This document shows, one piece after another, positions 24,473-33,177 of a DNA stretch of 64,000 nucleotides. The stretch is taken from positions 1-64,000 of the forward strand of contig NZ_SOEY01000020.1 in NCBI RefSeq assembly GCF_004402535.1, in the 5' to 3' direction. Each line of letters begins with the position of its first letter. The first letter of the stretch is position 1. A program made the position numbers and the translations under genes. Below the pieces are notes generated by a model, which saw only the letters and a program-made list of their open reading frames with translations, did no database searches and had not been told where the DNA came from. This stretch comes from Cryobacterium glaciale (lineage in GTDB: Bacteria > Actinomycetota > Actinomycetes > Actinomycetales > Microbacteriaceae).

Positions 24473-25840
24473 ATCGCTAAACGCTCAACCATAATCGCCA
24501 TCGTCACCGTCGCATCCGTTGTCGCTATCGGCGGAGTGGCCGGCGCGCTCGCGCTGGCGCCGCCGACCGCCTCCGACACGACGCTCACCGTGCGCGTCTG
24601 GGACGAACAGGTGGCGCAGTCGTACGAGACATCGTTCGCGGCGTTCGAAACGGCGAACCCGGGTATCGAGGTGGCCGTCAACGTCGTGCCGTGGGCGGAC
24701 TACTTCACCAAGCTGCGTGTCGACGTGGCCGGTGAGACCGCCGACGACGTGTTCTGGGTGAATGCGGGCAACTTCGCCGACTATGCCGTCAATGGCAACC
24801 TCGTGAACATCACGGATGCGCTCGGCTCGCCCGCGCAGGCCGGCTGGCAGCCCAGCGTCATCAGTCAGTACACCCTCGATGGCGCGCTTTGGGGAGTGCC
24901 CCAGCTCGCCGACCCCGGAATCGGGCTCTATTTCAACGAAGAACTGCTCGCGGCCGCCGGCATCGACCCGGCCACCGTCGGCGACCTGCACTGGGATCCG
25001 TCCGCCGGCGAAGACACCCTGCTTCCCGTGTTGCAGAAACTCACCCTCGACGTCAACGGCAATACCGCCGACAGCGCCGCCTTCGACCCGTCGCAGATCG
25101 TGCAGTACAGCTACAACGCGGCCAACGACCTCAACGCGATCTATCTCAACTACCTCGGCTCGAACGGGGCAGCCCTGCAGGACGGCGATGAGTTCGTCTT
25201 CGACACGGCCGAGGGCGTCGCGGCGTTTTCCTACGTGATCGACCTGATGAACCGGTACCACGTGGCTCCGTCGGCCGCCGACACCAACCTCAACGGCGAT
25301 TTCGCGCTCGACCAGTTTCTGCAGGGCAAGATGGCCCTGTTCCAGAGCGGGGTCTACAACCTCAGCAATGTGAGCGAGGGCGCCGGTTTCGACTGGGGCG
25401 TGGCGGCGATCCCGTCCGGCCCGGCCGGCGCGATCAGCGTGACCAACGGCGTCGTCGCCGCGGGCAACGCCGACTCGAAGCATCCGGAGCAGACCCGCAA
25501 ACTGCTGGAGTGGCTCGGCAGTACCGAGGGCAGTGCGGCGATCGGCGCCGACGGCTCGGCGTCGCCGGCGGTTATCGGTGCGCAGGCCAGCTATGTCGCG
25601 TCGTGGCAGAAGCAGGGCATCGATGTGGACGCCTTCATCGACGTGCTCGCCAACGGCACCGTGCAGGCGCCGCAAGGCGCGAAGTGGGCCGAGGCCTCCG
25701 ACGCGTTCGAGTCGACCTTCTCCGAGATGTTCCTCGGCCGCATTCCGGTCGATGAGGCCCTCCGCACCGCGCAGGACGCCGCGAACGAAGCCATCGGCGG
25801 CGACGCAGCGACGCGCACGAGTGGTGGGAAGGCCGGCTAA
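24473..25840 (+). CDS. Orphan sugar-type ABC solute-binding protein with unusual start
   Basis: A family 1 extracellular solute-binding protein of about 455 residues. Motifs are FETANPGIEVAVNVVPWADYFTKL, WGVPQLADPGIGLYFNEELL and the late GKMALFQSG. No ATG, GTG or TTG lies at a sensible place. AAGGGG (24463-24467 area) is followed by ATC at 24473, then a normal signal sequence AKRSTIIAIVTVASVV. The start is therefore an ATC codon or CTG at 24440. There is no lipobox cysteine, unlike most Gram-positive binding proteins, and no permease or ATPase gene nearby. Substrate unknown; its stop overlaps the convergent dehydrogenase stop. Confidence 0.75.
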   Translation: MAKRSTIIAIVTVASVVAIGGVAGALALAPPTASDTTLTVRVWDEQVAQSYETSFAAFETANPGIEVAVNVVPWADYFTKLRVDVAGETADDVFWVNAGNFADYAVNGNLVNITDALGSPAQAGWQPSVISQYTLDGALWGVPQLADPGIGLYFNEELLAAAGIDPATVGDLHWDPSAGEDTLLPVLQKLTLDVNGNTADSAAFDPSQIVQYSYNAANDLNAIYLNYLGSNGAALQDGDEFVFDTAEGVAAFSYVIDLMNRYHVAPSAADTNLNGDFALDQFLQGKMALFQSGVYNLSNVSEGAGFDWGVAAIPSGPAGAISVTNGVVAAGNADSKHPEQTRKLLEWLGSTEGSAAIGADGSASPAVIGAQASYVASWQKQGIDVDAFIDVLANGTVQAPQGAKWAEASDAFESTFSEMFLGRIPVDEALRTAQDAANEAIGGDAATRTSGGKAG

Positions 25841-26757
25841 CTCGTCAACACGACATTGAGCGGCGGCTCATCGCGCAGCATCCGCTCGACCTGTTCGCGC
25901 ACCAGCCGGGCCATGCGCGGCAGCATGGCGCTCGAGGCACCGCCGACGTGCGGTGAGATGAGCACGTTTGGCAGCGCGAAGAGCGGATGCCCCGCCGGCA
26001 GCGGTTCCGGATCGGTCACGTCGAGTGCGAGCCTGATCCGGCCCCTGGTCGCGTGTGCGAGTAGGGCATCCGTGTCGGCGACCGCACCGCGAGCGATGTT
26101 CACGAGCAGGCTTCCGTCACGCATTTGGGTCAGGAATGCATCGTCAATCAGGTTCGTCGTCTCGGCCGTGAGCGGAACACCGACGACCACAATGTCGGCT
26201 TGGGGCAGGAGTTCGGGCAGGGACTCGAAACCGTAGATGTCGCCGCGCTCATCACTGCGAGCCGTGCGGGCGACGCGGATGAGCGTGGTCTCGAAGGCGA
26301 GCAGCCGGCTCTCGATGGCCTGGCCGACACCGCCGTACCCGAGCAGCAGCACGGTGCGGTCGGCGAGGCTCGGGTGGTGGGCCGGTGCCCACTCGCCGGC
26401 GTCGGCGGCGCGCACGAAGTCGGGAATGCCGCGCTGGGAGGCGAGGATGAGCGCGAGGGTGAGTTCGGCGGTGGAGGTCTCGTGCACGCTCGCCGCGTTG
26501 GCGAACACGTGCCCGGCGGGCAGCACCCGGTCGACGCCGTCGTAGCCGATGGACTGGCACTGCACCAGTCGCGCGTCGACGCCGGCGAGGTGCGCCAGCC
26601 GGTCGGTTTTGCCCATGTAAGGAGTGACGACGATGTCGAACCGGGGACGAGGGGCCGGGCCGTCGAGCGCCCACTCGACGACCTCGACCCCCTGGGGCAG
26701 TTCGCCGACCGCTTCGCGCAGCACGGAGTCGGGCAGACTGACCAGCAAAGAGCTCAT
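25837..26757 (-). CDS. D-2-hydroxyacid dehydrogenase
   Basis: A 306-residue NAD(P)-dependent reductase of the D-isomer 2-hydroxyacid family. The Rossmann motif is LLGYGGVGQAIESRLLAF (about residue 145). Then come the catalytic-arginine segment VNIARGAVADTDALLAH, the glutamate in DVTDPEPLPAGHPLF and the histidine in LISPHVGGASS. It could act on glyoxylate, hydroxypyruvate or 2-ketoacids; specificity cannot be read here. It is transcribed alone. Confidence 0.9.
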   Translation of the reverse strand: MSSLLVSLPDSVLREAVGELPQGVEVVEWALDGPAPRPRFDIVVTPYMGKTDRLAHLAGVDARLVQCQSIGYDGVDRVLPAGHVFANAASVHETSTAELTLALILASQRGIPDFVRAADAGEWAPAHHPSLADRTVLLLGYGGVGQAIESRLLAFETTLIRVARTARSDERGDIYGFESLPELLPQADIVVVGVPLTAETTNLIDDAFLTQMRDGSLLVNIARGAVADTDALLAHATRGRIRLALDVTDPEPLPAGHPLFALPNVLISPHVGGASSAMLPRMARLVREQVERMLRDEPPLNVVLTS

Positions 26758-27142
26758 CCTGCGAGCCTACTTGCCCGGTAGCCGGGCCGGGGCTCGGGAC
26801 GCGGGGGCTAGGGGGTGTCTCCTAATGCCTGTACCGAGGGTTCTCCCAGGATGGGGCTGGCCCGAAATACCACGGCATCGCCGCGCCACGACCGACCGTC
26901 CGGGCGCCCAGCGGTCTCGGGGAAGACTCTTATCCGACGGATAGAAACTTCTGATTCAGCATCTATTGTGCTGATCAGAGCGATATCGCCGAACCGAACC
27001 TAGTACCGGGAACACCTGATTCCCTCACCGGTCAGCCTCCACGAAGTTTCGCGGCACGGCCGAAACCTAGGCTCGGGCCGTGCCCAAGTGTGGCTGGTCC
27101 GGCATTCGTCGGACTACCGCAAGTAATCGAAAGGATCCACAT
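26758..27142. other. Intergenic region without a gene
   Basis: This 385-bp region shows no coding sequence with a credible start or codon pattern on either strand. It must contain promoters of the dehydrogenase (leftward) and of the secreted protein (rightward). AAAGGA at 27130-27135 is the ribosome-binding site for the ATG at 27143. Its middle (26940-27010) is AT-richer than the flanks. Confidence 0.5.
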
Positions 27143-27997
27143 ATGACTTCGAACAACACCTCCACGGCCTTCGGCTCGCCAGCCCGAAAGCGCATCGCCG
27201 TCGGCGCGGTCACCGTGATGACCGTCGGCTCACTTCTCGGTCTCGGCGTCGCGGGAGCGAACGCCACCCCGCTGACCGCGGACAACACGTCGAGCACGAG
27301 CTCCCACGCGGGCCACGACGTGCTCGCCTCGCTGACCAAGGAGCTGCGCGCCGACCTCCAGGGTGCCAGCAATGCAGAGACCACGAAGCAGGTCTCTGAC
27401 ACGCTCGCGAGCCACCCGGACCTCTTCGAGAGCCTCCCGGCGAACCTGCAGGCCGACCTGACCGCGCTCAACGCCGCGACCGCCGACCAGAGCGCCGCGA
27501 CCGCCGCGCAGACGGCCGCTGCCGACAAGATCGAGATCACAGCGCTCGAGGGCGGCTACGGCGTGGACATCCAGAAGCTGGCCGAGGAGATCCAGAAGGA
27601 CCCGGCACATCCGCTCGCCGCAGCCTTGCGTGGCCTGTTGGCCGTTGACGCCGAGCAGGGAACGGATGCCGCGAGTGCGGCCGAGAGGATTGCCACCACG
27701 ATCTCCGAGAACCCGGCCCTACTCGCCCAGCTTCCCGAAGCGCTTACGGCCGACCTCGCCGAGCAGCAGGCACTCCCCGCAGCCGAGCAGGCCGCTGCGG
27801 CCGAGGCCCTCTTGGCCTCCGCGCTCGAGGGCGGCTACGGACCGGAGATCCAGAAGGTCACCGAGCAGATCCAGTCAAGCCTCGACGCGAAGGCTTCCGC
27901 TGAGGGAACGGCTGACGCCACTGCCTCAGCCGAGGGCGCCGACGCCGACGCCGACGCCGACCTGAAGGTCGACGGCGAAGTCAAGGCCGACAACTAA
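27143..27997 (+). CDS. Secreted Ala/Glu-rich protein with duplicated EGGYG unit, function unknown
   Basis: A 284-residue protein with a clear signal peptide: basic RKR near residue 16, a hydrophobic stretch to about 35 and a likely cleavage after GANA. The mature protein is helical and acidic. Two copies of a unit starting ALEGGYG and continuing with an IQK(L/V)xEEIQ helix occur near residues 133 and 232. Each copy follows a helical segment in which LF/LAQLPxxLxADL recurs. The tail is an Asp/Ala run (DADADADLKVDGE). I recognise no family. It is monocistronic with a good ribosome-binding site and a strong terminator, which suggests high expression. An envelope-associated or extracellular role is inferred only from the signal. 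Confidence 0.8.
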   Translation: MTSNNTSTAFGSPARKRIAVGAVTVMTVGSLLGLGVAGANATPLTADNTSSTSSHAGHDVLASLTKELRADLQGASNAETTKQVSDTLASHPDLFESLPANLQADLTALNAATADQSAATAAQTAAADKIEITALEGGYGVDIQKLAEEIQKDPAHPLAAALRGLLAVDAEQGTDAASAAERIATTISENPALLAQLPEALTADLAEQQALPAAEQAAAAEALLASALEGGYGPEIQKVTEQIQSSLDAKASAEGTADATASAEGADADADADLKVDGEVKADN

Positions 27998-28016
27998 AAC
28001 CGCCTCACCGAAACCG

Positions 28017-28058
28017 GCCAGGGGTCGGGAGCTGTCGCTCCCGGTCCCTGGCTTTTTT
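28017..28058 (+). terminator. Rho-independent terminator of the secreted-protein gene
   Basis: GCCAGGG-TCGGGAG pairs with CTCCCGGTCCCTGGC around a short loop (CTGTCG) and is followed directly by six T at 28053-28058. It begins 19 bp after the stop codon. This is the clearest intrinsic terminator in the window. Confidence 0.9.
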
Positions 28059-28357
28059 GAGTCCCAAGCAGAAAGTGAGACGACGGAACCTAACACCGTT
28101 AGGGATACGCCCTGATGGGCCGGTCATGAGCTTCCCTCGCGCCGAAGTACTTCTGGCCGATCCGGCAGTTTTCGCGCGCCTGATGCGACCAGCCGGCTGT
28201 TCCGCACAGGCGGACCTGCGCCCGCTGGCTCTTCTCCTGGGCCCAGGTCAGGGCGGCGACTGGCCCATGTTCCCCGAGGTGCTCGGGAGCCCGCGGGTAC
28301 CACGCCTCGGCGGCGGGCGGCTGACCTACCGCGGCGGAGTCGTCCTCTGGGCAATAA
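28059..28357. other. Intergenic region, nothing supported
   Basis: About 300 bp between the terminator and the EamA gene. Short open frames exist on both strands (for example 28127-28392 plus), but none has a ribosome-binding site, recognisable domain or plausible composition. It may contain degraded coding DNA. I see no RNA gene here. Confidence 0.4.
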
Positions 28358-29344
28358 TCATTTGGGTGAAGGCCTTGGGAGACGCGCCCTAGCGTGCTCG
28401 CGCTCCGTCGCCCCGCTCCGGCTGGCGGGAGAGGGGCCGCGCCGGGTACCGGTGCTCAGCGCAACTCCGGCGAACACGATCACGCCCCCGACGAGCTGCG
28501 GCGTGGTCAGTTGGGCGCCGAGCACGACGGCGATGATCACCGTGAACACCGTGATCAGGTTCAGGAACAGCCCGGCCCGCCCCGGCGGAATGCTTTTCAG
28601 CGCCGCGTTCCACAGCACGTACGAGCCGATCGAGGGGAAGATCGCGATGAAGATCACAGCCCAGCCGATGGCGGCATCCGCTGGCCAGCGCACCCCGCTG
28701 GCCAGCGCACCCCGCTGGCCAGCGCACCCCGCTGGCCAGCGCACCCCGCTGGCCAGCGCGACCGGCGCGAGCAGCACCGCCACGAACGTGCCCTGCACGG
28801 CCGTGGCCGTGATCGGCGGAACCGGCAGCCCGCGGCCGACGATCGTGTAGAGACTCCACACCACGATCGCGCCCACCATGAGCACATCGCCCGCGTTCGG
28901 CGTGCGCGTCAAAACAAATGCGAGCGCACCATCCGTGATGATCAGCAACACCCCCACAAGTCCCAGCGCCAGCCCCACGATGCCCCGCCAGCCGATGCGT
29001 TCGCGCAACAGTACTGCCGCGAGCACCACCATCACGGCCGGATTGGCGGCGTTGATGAGCGACGCGGACTGCGGGGTCGTGAACTGCAGGGCGGTGTAGA
29101 GCAGCAGGTTGTACCCGCCGACGCCGAGGGCCGCGAGCAGCAGCAACCTGGGCCAGTGACGCAGCACCGAGGCCCAGTTCGGACGCTCGACCACCTGGGC
29201 GAGAATCAGCAGCGGAACGCAGGCGAGCAGCCAGCGCAGCCAAGTAAGTTCGACGGGGGAGAGGGTCTGCACTGCGATGCCGCCGACGATGTAGTTGCAC
29301 GCCCACAGCAGGGTGGCGATGACGAGCGCGATGGTCGCCTTCAT
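28358..29344 (-). CDS. EamA/DMT-family exporter with an internal 17-bp tandem repeat
   Basis: A 328-residue ten-helix drug/metabolite transporter with two EamA halves. Visible are ALVIATLLWACNYIVGGIA, LINAANPAVMVVLAAVLLRERI (end of half one), WSLYTIVGRGLPVPP and LFLNLITVFTVIIAVVLGAQ (half two). A duplicated stretch ALASGVRWPAGCAGQRG followed again by ALASGVRWPAD lies in the loop or helix near residue 215. It is encoded by the tandem repeat at 28681-28759 and probably distorts that helix. The current copy number keeps the frame open. The substrate is unknown; it lies 168 bp downstream of rhaB. Confidence 0.88.
   Translation of the reverse strand: MKATIALVIATLLWACNYIVGGIAVQTLSPVELTWLRWLLACVPLLILAQVVERPNWASVLRHWPRLLLLAALGVGGYNLLLYTALQFTTPQSASLINAANPAVMVVLAAVLLRERIGWRGIVGLALGLVGVLLIITDGALAFVLTRTPNAGDVLMVGAIVVWSLYTIVGRGLPVPPITATAVQGTFVAVLLAPVALASGVRWPAGCAGQRGALASGVRWPADAAIGWAVIFIAIFPSIGSYVLWNAALKSIPPGRAGLFLNLITVFTVIIAVVLGAQLTTPQLVGGVIVFAGVALSTGTRRGPSPASRSGATEREHARARLPRPSPK
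28681..28759. repeat. 17-bp tandem repeat (4.6 copies) inside the EamA gene
   Basis: The unit CTGGCCAGCGCACCCCG repeats perfectly at 28681-28697, 28698-28714, 28715-28731 and 28732-28748, followed by 11 bases of a fifth copy. Seventeen is not a multiple of three, so gain or loss of a single unit shifts the reading frame. Three units (51 bp) are neutral for frame. The protein shows exactly one 17-residue duplication, as expected if three units were added to an ancestor with about 1.6 copies. Confidence 0.97.
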
Positions 29345-29511
29345 GCGCGGCCACCGCGGCCCGTGCACTCGAACGTCGCGTCGCCCCGCCGGCTGCCAGC
29401 ACCCATTCACCCGAGCCTACTGGCGTCCCGGGCCCGGGCCGACCGCGCACTCACTCGACAACTTCGGTGCGTGTCGGGGGCTCGCACCCCGCCGAATTCC
29501 TCCGCTGAGCG

Positions 29512-30936
29512 TCAGCGCGGGTCGTAGCGCCGCGGCGCGAACGCCCGGGCGACCAGGGCGCGCAGGCTCTCGAGGCTGCCGGTGACCAACCCCTGCGCGC
29601 GCGCCTGCACCAGCACGTTCCCGATCGCCGTCGCCTCCACCGGTCCGGCCAGCACGGGCACGCCTGAATGATCGGCGGTGAGCTGGCAGAGCAATTCGTT
29701 GAGCGACCCGCCGCCGACGATGTGTACAGTGTCGATGCGGGTTCCCGAGAGTTCGGCCGCAACCCGCAGCGTGTGCGCGTAGGCCTCGGCGAGGCTTTCG
29801 ACGATGCAGCGCACGAGCTCCACCGGCGTGACGGGCTCACGCAAATCGTGCTCCCGGCAGTACGCGCGAATGCGGCTCGGCATATCGCCGGGCGCCAGAA
29901 AGCGCGGATCATCCACGTCGAACACCGTCACCGGCCCACTCCACGTGCCGGCCTGAGCCAGCAGCCCCGGCAGGTCGAAGGTCTGCCCGGCAAGCTCCCA
30001 GGTGCGCAGCGATTCGCTCAGCAGCCACAGCCCCATGACGTTGCGCAGATAGCGCACCCGCCCGTCGACGCCGCCCTCGTTGGTGAAATTCGCTGCCCGG
30101 CTCGCCTCGCTGAGCACCGGTCCGGCCAGCTCCACCCCCACGAGTGACCACGTTCCCGACGAGATATAGGCGGTATTCTGCCCGGTCATCGGCACCGCCA
30201 CCACAGCGGATGCCGTGTCGTGCGACCCGACGGCCGTCACGTCGATCCGGTGCCCGGCCCCGATCTCAGCCAGAACATCGGGAAGCAGCGAACCCACGTG
30301 AGTTCCCGCGTCCACGAGCCGGGGGAATAGTCCGCGCGGCAGTCCGAGCCTGGCGATGAGCTCATCGTCCCAGTCGCCGTGGCTCACCTCGACCAGCCCG
30401 GTGGTCGAGGCGTTCGTGCGCTCGGCGATCTTCTCGCCGCTGAGCCAGTACGTGATCAGGTCGGGAATCAGCAGGAGCGAATCCGCGTCGTCGAGGCCGC
30501 CGGCCAGCCGGTCGGCGGCCAGCTGGTACACCGTATTGAAAGGCAGAAACTGCAACCCGTTACGCCCATAGAGTTCGGCCGGCGGCAGGGTCGCATGCAC
30601 GATGTCCACCCCCGCCGTCGTGCGGCCGTCGCGGTAGTGAAACGGGTTGCCGAGCATCCGCTGCCCGCGCAGCAGCGCGTAGTCGACCGCCCAGGAGTCC
30701 ACGGCTACGCCGAGCAGCTCGGGTTCCTCGCGCACGGCCGAACGCAGGCCGCCGATGGCACCGCGATAGAGATCGAGTATGTTCCAGTGCAGCCCGTCGA
30801 TGGTGCGCACCGGGGTGTTGGCGAACCGGGCCACCGAGCGCACGTTCAGCTCGTTGTGTCCGACGTGGCCGAGCATGACCCGTCCGCTCGACGCGCCGAG
30901 GTCGATCGCTGCGACCGTGCCCGCGCTGGTCACCAC
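29512..30936 (-). CDS. rhaB: L-rhamnulokinase
   Basis: A 474-residue FGGY-family sugar kinase that phosphorylates L-rhamnulose at C1. It begins VAAIDLGASSGRVMLGHVG (phosphate 1 motif). The characteristic segments GVAVDSWAVDYALL, NPFHYRDGRTT, SHDTASAVVAVP and SSGTWSLVGVEL all match rhamnulokinases. The late VHIVGGGSLNELLCQLTAD is the adenosine motif. The start is one of two adjacent GTG codons (30936 or 30933), neither with a strong ribosome-binding site, about 35 bp after the preceding stop. The product feeds the aldolase encoded upstream. Confidence 0.93.
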   Translation of the reverse strand: MVTSAGTVAAIDLGASSGRVMLGHVGHNELNVRSVARFANTPVRTIDGLHWNILDLYRGAIGGLRSAVREEPELLGVAVDSWAVDYALLRGQRMLGNPFHYRDGRTTAGVDIVHATLPPAELYGRNGLQFLPFNTVYQLAADRLAGGLDDADSLLLIPDLITYWLSGEKIAERTNASTTGLVEVSHGDWDDELIARLGLPRGLFPRLVDAGTHVGSLLPDVLAEIGAGHRIDVTAVGSHDTASAVVAVPMTGQNTAYISSGTWSLVGVELAGPVLSEASRAANFTNEGGVDGRVRYLRNVMGLWLLSESLRTWELAGQTFDLPGLLAQAGTWSGPVTVFDVDDPRFLAPGDMPSRIRAYCREHDLREPVTPVELVRCIVESLAEAYAHTLRVAAELSGTRIDTVHIVGGGSLNELLCQLTADHSGVPVLAGPVEATAIGNVLVQARAQGLVTGSLESLRALVARAFAPRRYDPR

Positions 30937-30970
30937 CGGTGCACCGGACCAGAGCGGATGCGCCGGCTCA

Positions 30971-33010
30971 TCACCGCAGGAACGCGGCGGCCACGCCCGC
31001 GTCGACCGGGATGTGCAGCCCGGTGGTGTGGCTGAGGTCGCTCGTGCACAGCACGAACACCGCGTTGGCGACGTTCTCGGGCAGCACCTCGCGCTTGAGC
31101 AGGGTGCGCTGCGCGTAATACTTGCCGAGGTCCTGCTCGTCGACGCCGTAAACGGCGGCGCGTTTGGCGCCCCAGCCGCCGGCGAAGATGCCAGAGCCGC
31201 GCACGACGCCGTCGGGGTTGATGCCATTGACCTTCACGCCGTACTCGCCGAGCTCGGCTGCGAGCAGTCGCACCTGGTGCGCCTGGTCGGCCTTCGTCGC
31301 CGAATAGGCGATGTTGTTCGGGCCGGCGAAAACCGAGTTCTTCGAGGAGATATAGATGATGTCGCCGCCGAGTTTCTGGTCGATCAGCACCCGGGCCGCG
31401 GCGCGCGACACCAGGAAGGAGCCCTTGGCCATCACGTTGTGCTGCAGGTCCCAGTCGGCCACGGTGGTTTCCAGCAGCGACTTCGACAGCGACAGTCCGG
31501 CGTTGTTCACGACCAGGTCGAGCCCGCCGAAGGCGAGCACGGCGGCATCGACGCCGGCCTGCACCTGCGCCTCGTCGGTGACGTTGGCCTGCACGCCGAT
31601 GGCGACGTCCGTCCCGCCGATCTCGGCGGCGGCGGCCTGCGCGCGGGCCAGGTCGAGGTCGGCGATGACGACGCAGGCGCCCTCCGCGGCGAGCCGGGTG
31701 GCGATGGCTTTGCCGATGCCGGAGGCGGCGCCGGTGACGAGCGCGACGCGGGTGGCGAGCGGTTTGGGGGCGGGCATCCGCTGTAATTTGGCTTCTTCGA
31801 GCGCCCAGTACTCGATGCGGAACTTCTCGGCCTCGTTGATCGGCGCGTAGGTCGAGAGGCCTTCGGCGCCGCGCATCACGTTGATGGCGTTGATGTAGAA
31901 CTCGCTCGCGACGCGGGCGGTCTGCTTGTTCGCGCCGTAGCTGAACATGCCAACGCCGGGAACGAGCACGACGAGCGGGTCGGCGCCGCGAATCGCTGGC
32001 GACTCCGGGGTCGCGTTGCGGTCGTAATAGGCCTGGTAGTCGGCGCGGTACTCCTCGTGCAGCACGACCAGGCGGGCGAGTGATTCTTCAACGGATGCCC
32101 CGCCCGGCAGGTCCAGCAGCATCGGCTTGACCTTGGTGCGCAGAAAGTGGTCTGGGCAGCTCGTGCCGAGGGCGGCCAGCCGGGGGTGTTCGGCGCGGGA
32201 GAGAAAGTCGAGTACCTCGGGGGCGTCGGTGAAATGACCAACCTTGGGCGCGTCGGTCGAGACCAGTCCGCGAATCGTCGGCGCGAGCGCTGCGGCGCGG
32301 GCGCGGCGGTCGGCCTCGGAAAGCGGCGAAAACCCGTCCAGCAGGGCGCCGAACGGCTCGGACCGAGAGTGCTCCACTATGAAGGCGGCGGCGGTGTCGA
32401 TGATCCAGAGCGAATTCGCCTCGGTCGCCTCACTCGTGTCACCCCAGGCCGTGATGCCGTGCCCGCCGAGGATACAGCCGACGGCCTCCGGGTTGGCTTC
32501 CTTGATGGCGGAGATGTCGAGGCCGAGCTGAAAACCGGGGCGACGCCAGTCGACCCAGGCCACTCTGTCGCCGAAAATGGTCTGCGTGAGCGCTGCGCCG
32601 TCAGCCGCGGTCGCGATGGCGATGCCGCTGTCGGGGTGCAGGTGGTCCACGTGGGCTGCGTCGACGAGGGCGTGCATGGCAGTGTCGATCGACGGCGCGG
32701 CGCCGCCCTTGCCGTGCAGCGTGTAGTCGAACGCGGCGACCATCTCGTCTTCGCGGTCCACCCCGGGGTAGACGTTCTTCAACGCCAGCAGGCGATCCAG
32801 CCGCAGCACCGCGAGCCCCTTCTCGGTGAGCGTGCCGAGATCCCCGCCGGAACCCTTCACCCACAGCAGCTCAACGGCCTCGCCCGTGACCGGGTCGGTC
32901 TCGCTGCCCTTCGCCGAGGTGTTGCCGCCGGCGTAGTTCGTGTTCTTCGGGTCGGCGCCGAGGCGGTTCGACCGGGCGATCAGCGCGGCGGCTGCTGGGT
33001 TCAAAGTCAT
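30971..33010 (-). CDS. rhaEW: Bifunctional rhamnulose-1-phosphate aldolase / lactaldehyde dehydrogenase
   Basis: A 679-residue fusion. The first 400 residues are a class II aldolase, with NYAGGNTSAKG, HVDHLHPDSGIAIA and LGGHGITAWGDTSEA supplying zinc-binding histidines. Residues about 425-679 are a short-chain dehydrogenase with VALVTGAASGIGKAIA and AYSATKADQ (YxxxK). The first part splits rhamnulose-1-phosphate into dihydroxyacetone phosphate and L-lactaldehyde; the second oxidises lactaldehyde to L-lactate, as in Bacillus RhaEW. Start is ATG 33010. It is separated from the isomerase gene by a 90-bp palindromic element. Lactate could be used by the LldD enzyme at 22 kb. Confidence 0.93.
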   Translation of the reverse strand: MTLNPAAAALIARSNRLGADPKNTNYAGGNTSAKGSETDPVTGEAVELLWVKGSGGDLGTLTEKGLAVLRLDRLLALKNVYPGVDREDEMVAAFDYTLHGKGGAAPSIDTAMHALVDAAHVDHLHPDSGIAIATAADGAALTQTIFGDRVAWVDWRRPGFQLGLDISAIKEANPEAVGCILGGHGITAWGDTSEATEANSLWIIDTAAAFIVEHSRSEPFGALLDGFSPLSEADRRARAAALAPTIRGLVSTDAPKVGHFTDAPEVLDFLSRAEHPRLAALGTSCPDHFLRTKVKPMLLDLPGGASVEESLARLVVLHEEYRADYQAYYDRNATPESPAIRGADPLVVLVPGVGMFSYGANKQTARVASEFYINAINVMRGAEGLSTYAPINEAEKFRIEYWALEEAKLQRMPAPKPLATRVALVTGAASGIGKAIATRLAAEGACVVIADLDLARAQAAAAEIGGTDVAIGVQANVTDEAQVQAGVDAAVLAFGGLDLVVNNAGLSLSKSLLETTVADWDLQHNVMAKGSFLVSRAAARVLIDQKLGGDIIYISSKNSVFAGPNNIAYSATKADQAHQVRLLAAELGEYGVKVNGINPDGVVRGSGIFAGGWGAKRAAVYGVDEQDLGKYYAQRTLLKREVLPENVANAVFVLCTSDLSHTTGLHIPVDAGVAAAFLR

Positions 33011-33076
33011 GAGGTTCCTTGCCGGGTGAGAGTGGATGTCTGGGGTTGGGTCGAGCGGGACGGCCAGGAAGTGCCC

Positions 33077-33164
33077 ATAACTCCTGCAATTTCTGGCCGT
33101 CCAGGAATGCAACCGCATGATTTGGGGCAACTTCTTGCGACCCCGAATGAATTGCAGGAGTTAT
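33077..33164. repeat. 88-bp MITE-like palindromic element in the rha operon
   Basis: Perfect 15-bp terminal inverted repeats, ATAACTCCTGCAATT (33077-33091) and AATTGCAGGAGTTAT (33150-33164), enclose 58 bp of non-coding DNA. The inner part has further partial symmetry (TGGCCGTCCAGG and TTGGGGC). It lies in the 167-bp gap between the isomerase stop and the aldolase start, inside one transcription unit. The outer context is GC-rich coding DNA. No transposase is encoded, so it would move in trans if mobile. Confidence 0.8.
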
Positions 33165-33177
33165 GCACGGGTACGGC

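Noticed and set aside
28127..28392. 88-111 codon open frame between the terminator and the EamA gene
   Set aside because: No ribosome-binding site, no domain, odd composition, and it overlaps the end of the EamA gene on the other strand.
29427..29441. Third copy of the tripartite GC palindrome upstream of the EamA gene (GGGCCCGGGCC)
   Set aside because: Only the GC-rich outer word is shared; the diagnostic ACGATAGARCAT spacer and flanking GGGCCC pair are absent.
30934..31227. Extension of rhaB upstream to 31227, adding 97 residues
   Set aside because: The added residues are an out-of-frame reading of the dehydrogenase end of rhaEW; the kinase homology begins at about 30921.
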